From: Ureibacillus sp.
Lineage (GTDB): Bacteria; Bacillota; Bacilli; Bacillales_A; Planococcaceae
Reading direction: 5' to 3'
NCBI GenBank assembly: GCA_031178355.1
Contig: JAPSJC010000015.1
Location: 1-44,624 of the forward strand
Length of the DNA stretch: 44,624 nucleotides
Part shown: positions 43,000-44,624 of the stretch, in pieces
Layout of the letters: the number at the start of each line of letters is the position of its first letter
Numbering within the stretch: the stretch's first letter is position 1
The notes under the pieces: generated by a model
The model's input: the letters and a program-made list of their open reading frames with translations, nothing else
Told to the model about the DNA's origin: nothing
Databases searched by the model: none
Position numbers and translations under genes: made by a program

Positions 43000-44624
43000 T
43001 TAAACAAGACTGCCACCCGTTTTACTGTAATTGATAATTCCTTCTGCACAACGGTAAGCAAGAGCACCAACCGTTCCTGTTGGGTTGTACCCACCATTAT
43101 GAGCAAAGTTTCCAGCTCCGACTACAAAGAGGTTCTCTGCATCCCAGTGCTGCAACCAAGTATTAACAACACTAGTTGCAGGATCTGCACCCATTACAGT
43201 ACCTCCAGTATTATGTGTCGTTTGGTATGGCACTATATCATAATCAGTTAATGGATTTCTCCCAGCCACTGTTTTAGCGCCCATCTCTTTCATAATTTCA
43301 ACAGATTTCTCTGAAAGGTACTGGTGTAAAGCTCGATCTTGGTCAGTAAAGTTGTATGTTAATTGTAATAATGGTACGCCGTAAGCATCCTTATAAGTTG
43401 GATCAAGTGACATAAAGTTCTCTTTATGCGGCATAGAAGCACCTTGTCCACCGATGTTTAATGTTCTTGTGTAGTAATGAATAGAAGCCTTTTTAAAATC
43501 TGCACCCCATGCTGGTGTATCTGGTGGAACAGGATTGAATTGTATTGGTCGTTGTCCTGTTTGAGTTATCGACAGACTTGCACCGTGAATAAAATCAAGG
43601 TCAGAATGGTCAAAGGCATCTCCATTGTAATCGTCGATTGTCATTCCTAATGCCCCTGCGCCCATAAATGTATTAAATTGTTCATCAAAGAATCCAGTAG
43701 CTCCTGGGAGGATTTGGTAACAGTAATTTCTTCCAAGTGTCCCTCTTCCAGTTTGTGGATCATATTGTTCACCGATGTTTGAAACCATAAGTAGTTTTGC
43801 ATTATTTAATACGTAGGTAGTCAATACAACGACATCAGCTGGTTGAATAAACTCTTCGCCAGTTACAGTATCAATAAATCGTACACCTGTAACTCTATTA
43901 TCTTGTTTGAGTACTTCCACTACATTGGAGTGGAAACGGATGTCAAAATTACCAGTTTCTAAGGCAGTTGGGACAACTGTTACTTCTGCAGATGATTTTG
44001 CACCATATTCACATCCAAAACGTTCACAGAAACCACAATATTGACAAGCAGCAATAGTTGATCCATCTGGATTTGTGTAGGATTCAGAAAGGTTCGCAGA
44101 TGGCATCATAAATGGGTGATAACCCAAATTTGTTGCTGCTGATTCAAATTTTTGTAGCACTGGTGTTTTTTTCATTGGAGGTGTCGGGAATGGTTCCGAT
44201 CTTTTTCCCCAAAATGGATTGTTGTCTTCACCGGAAATTCCAGCTGTATATTCAAATTTGTTGAAATACGGTTCTAACTCGTCATAAGTGATGCCCCAGT
44301 CTTGAAGTAGGTAGTCGCCCCCAAGTTTATTTGCACCATATTTTTGATCTGTCATTGTTTTAATTTGAAAATCGTAAGGTAGAAAACGCCAATTTTGTCC
44401 ATTCCAGTGTGTACCAGAACCACCCAACCCTTCTCCTAATAAGAACGAACCCATCATACGCATTGGAAGAGCCTGCATTTGTCTATTATTTCGGAATGTA
44501 ATTGTTTCTCTAGATAAATTTTGGAACAATTCATAACGAATTGCATAACGAAATTCATCATGAGCCATGAAGAAGTCTTCTGTACCTCGTCTTGCTCCAC
44601 GTTCTAACCCTCTTACCTTTAAAC
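43000..44624 (-). CDS. GMC-family oxidoreductase, gluconate/glucose dehydrogenase flavoprotein type (5' end outside window)
   Basis: About 541 codons are visible; the frame runs off the right edge. ATG 44568 is internal, because the upstream codons still encode LERGARRGTEDFF, the end of the FAD-binding motif. Features: GEGLGGSGTHWNGQNWRF (FAD contact), a cysteine cluster C-x2-C-x2-C-x4-C (CQYCGFCERFGC, about 44,005-44,045), TTHNTGGTVMG with the catalytic His, and AHNGGYNPTGTVGALAYR at the end. The cysteine cluster recalls the Fe-S site reported for bacterial FAD-dependent glucose dehydrogenase. It is followed closely by tatA and tatC, suggesting folded export, probably with a Tat-signal small subunit encoded upstream. 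Confidence 0.88.
   Translation of the reverse strand, partial: LKVRGLERGARRGTEDFFMAHDEFRYAIRYELFQNLSRETITFRNNRQMQALPMRMMGSFLLGEGLGGSGTHWNGQNWRFLPYDFQIKTMTDQKYGANKLGGDYLLQDWGITYDELEPYFNKFEYTAGISGEDNNPFWGKRSEPFPTPPMKKTPVLQKFESAATNLGYHPFMMPSANLSESYTNPDGSTIAACQYCGFCERFGCEYGAKSSAEVTVVPTALETGNFDIRFHSNVVEVLKQDNRVTGVRFIDTVTGEEFIQPADVVVLTTYVLNNAKLLMVSNIGEQYDPQTGRGTLGRNYCYQILPGATGFFDEQFNTFMGAGALGMTIDDYNGDAFDHSDLDFIHGASLSITQTGQRPIQFNPVPPDTPAWGADFKKASIHYYTRTLNIGGQGASMPHKENFMSLDPTYKDAYGVPLLQLTYNFTDQDRALHQYLSEKSVEIMKEMGAKTVAGRNPLTDYDIVPYQTTHNTGGTVMGADPATSVVNTWLQHWDAENLFVVGAGNFAHNGGYNPTGTVGALAYRCAEGIINYSKTGGSLV

Noticed and set aside
1-44624. CRISPR arrays, insertion sequences, tRNA or rRNA genes
   Set aside because: I looked for regularly spaced repeats, transposase-like frames and tRNA-like folds and found none.

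Overview
The window reads as chromosomal DNA of a low-GC, endospore-forming member of Bacillales. It has a GerA-type germinant-receptor operon, a Spo0E-like phosphatase, an AlaR/AlaT pair, the YqhH/YqhG pair, a Qox-type quinol oxidase and strong AGGAGG-type ribosome sites. The style (bo3/aa3 qox, frequent TTG/GTG starts, very AT-rich spacers) suits a Lysinibacillus/Solibacillus-like Planococcaceae or Bacillaceae genome, but genus is an inference. I see no rRNA, tRNA, CRISPR array, transposase or phage module.

Layout. 1-2.5 kb (minus): DNA-3-methyladenine glycosylase I (cut by the left edge), a SAM methyltransferase, a T7-lysozyme-like amidase and a permuted papain-fold peptidase. 2.9-6.9 kb: gerA-type operon (A, B, C subunits, minus) facing a possible 40-aa gene. 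7.2-13.3 kb (plus): B12-binding-type radical SAM protein, alaR-alaT, and a Gate-domain transporter coupled to an amidohydrolase. 13.4-16.4 kb: MscS channel, SDR dehydrogenase and a divergent TetR regulator. 16.4-20.8 kb: qoxABCD behind a long leader with ResD-like boxes. 20.9-27.7 kb: secreted LysM-NlpC/P60 endopeptidase, a secretory DUF5667-like acidic protein, small membrane proteins, an MBL-fold hydrolase, a putative zinc-finger protein and a GRAM-like protein. 28-34.5 kb: TRM11-like RNA methyltransferase, purU, a CBS-ACT (CbpA-like) protein with a terminator in its leader, a membrane-anchored alpha carbonic anhydrase, and yqhH-yqhG. 34.8-37.4 kb: a 14-residue-repeat coiled-coil protein and small orphan genes. 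37.6-40.4 kb: a cluster of tiny genes. 41-44.6 kb (minus): PrpE-like phosphoesterase and a GMC oxidoreductase-tatA-tatC operon running off the right edge.

The most novel-looking element is at 37.6-39.9 kb. Three genes of 40-46 codons encode related microproteins with a TVF-x(7)-[FY]EF-x(4)-EA core and a C-terminal [SA][VI][IL][ST][YF]T element. Two copies, 1.7 kb apart, have near-identical upstream modules: a GTGAA-N4-TTCAC palindrome of Fnr/Rex type, a TACAAT box at the same 29-nt distance, an 18-bp identical block at the predicted transcription start, and a second palindrome about 44 bp downstream able to pair with that block. A Spo0E-like gene follows with its own TTTGTGAAT box, and the same box occurs as a perfect inverted repeat upstream of qoxABCD. 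A shared redox or respiration signal is therefore plausible, but this is inference.

Start sites were chosen from visible ribosome-binding sites. They differ from the longest open frame for the amidase, GerC-type lipoprotein, qoxA, qoxB, qoxC, NlpC/P60 protein, GRAM-like protein, carbonic anhydrase, yqhH and the phosphoesterase. All functions rest on motif reading and remembered family sequences; no database search was run.
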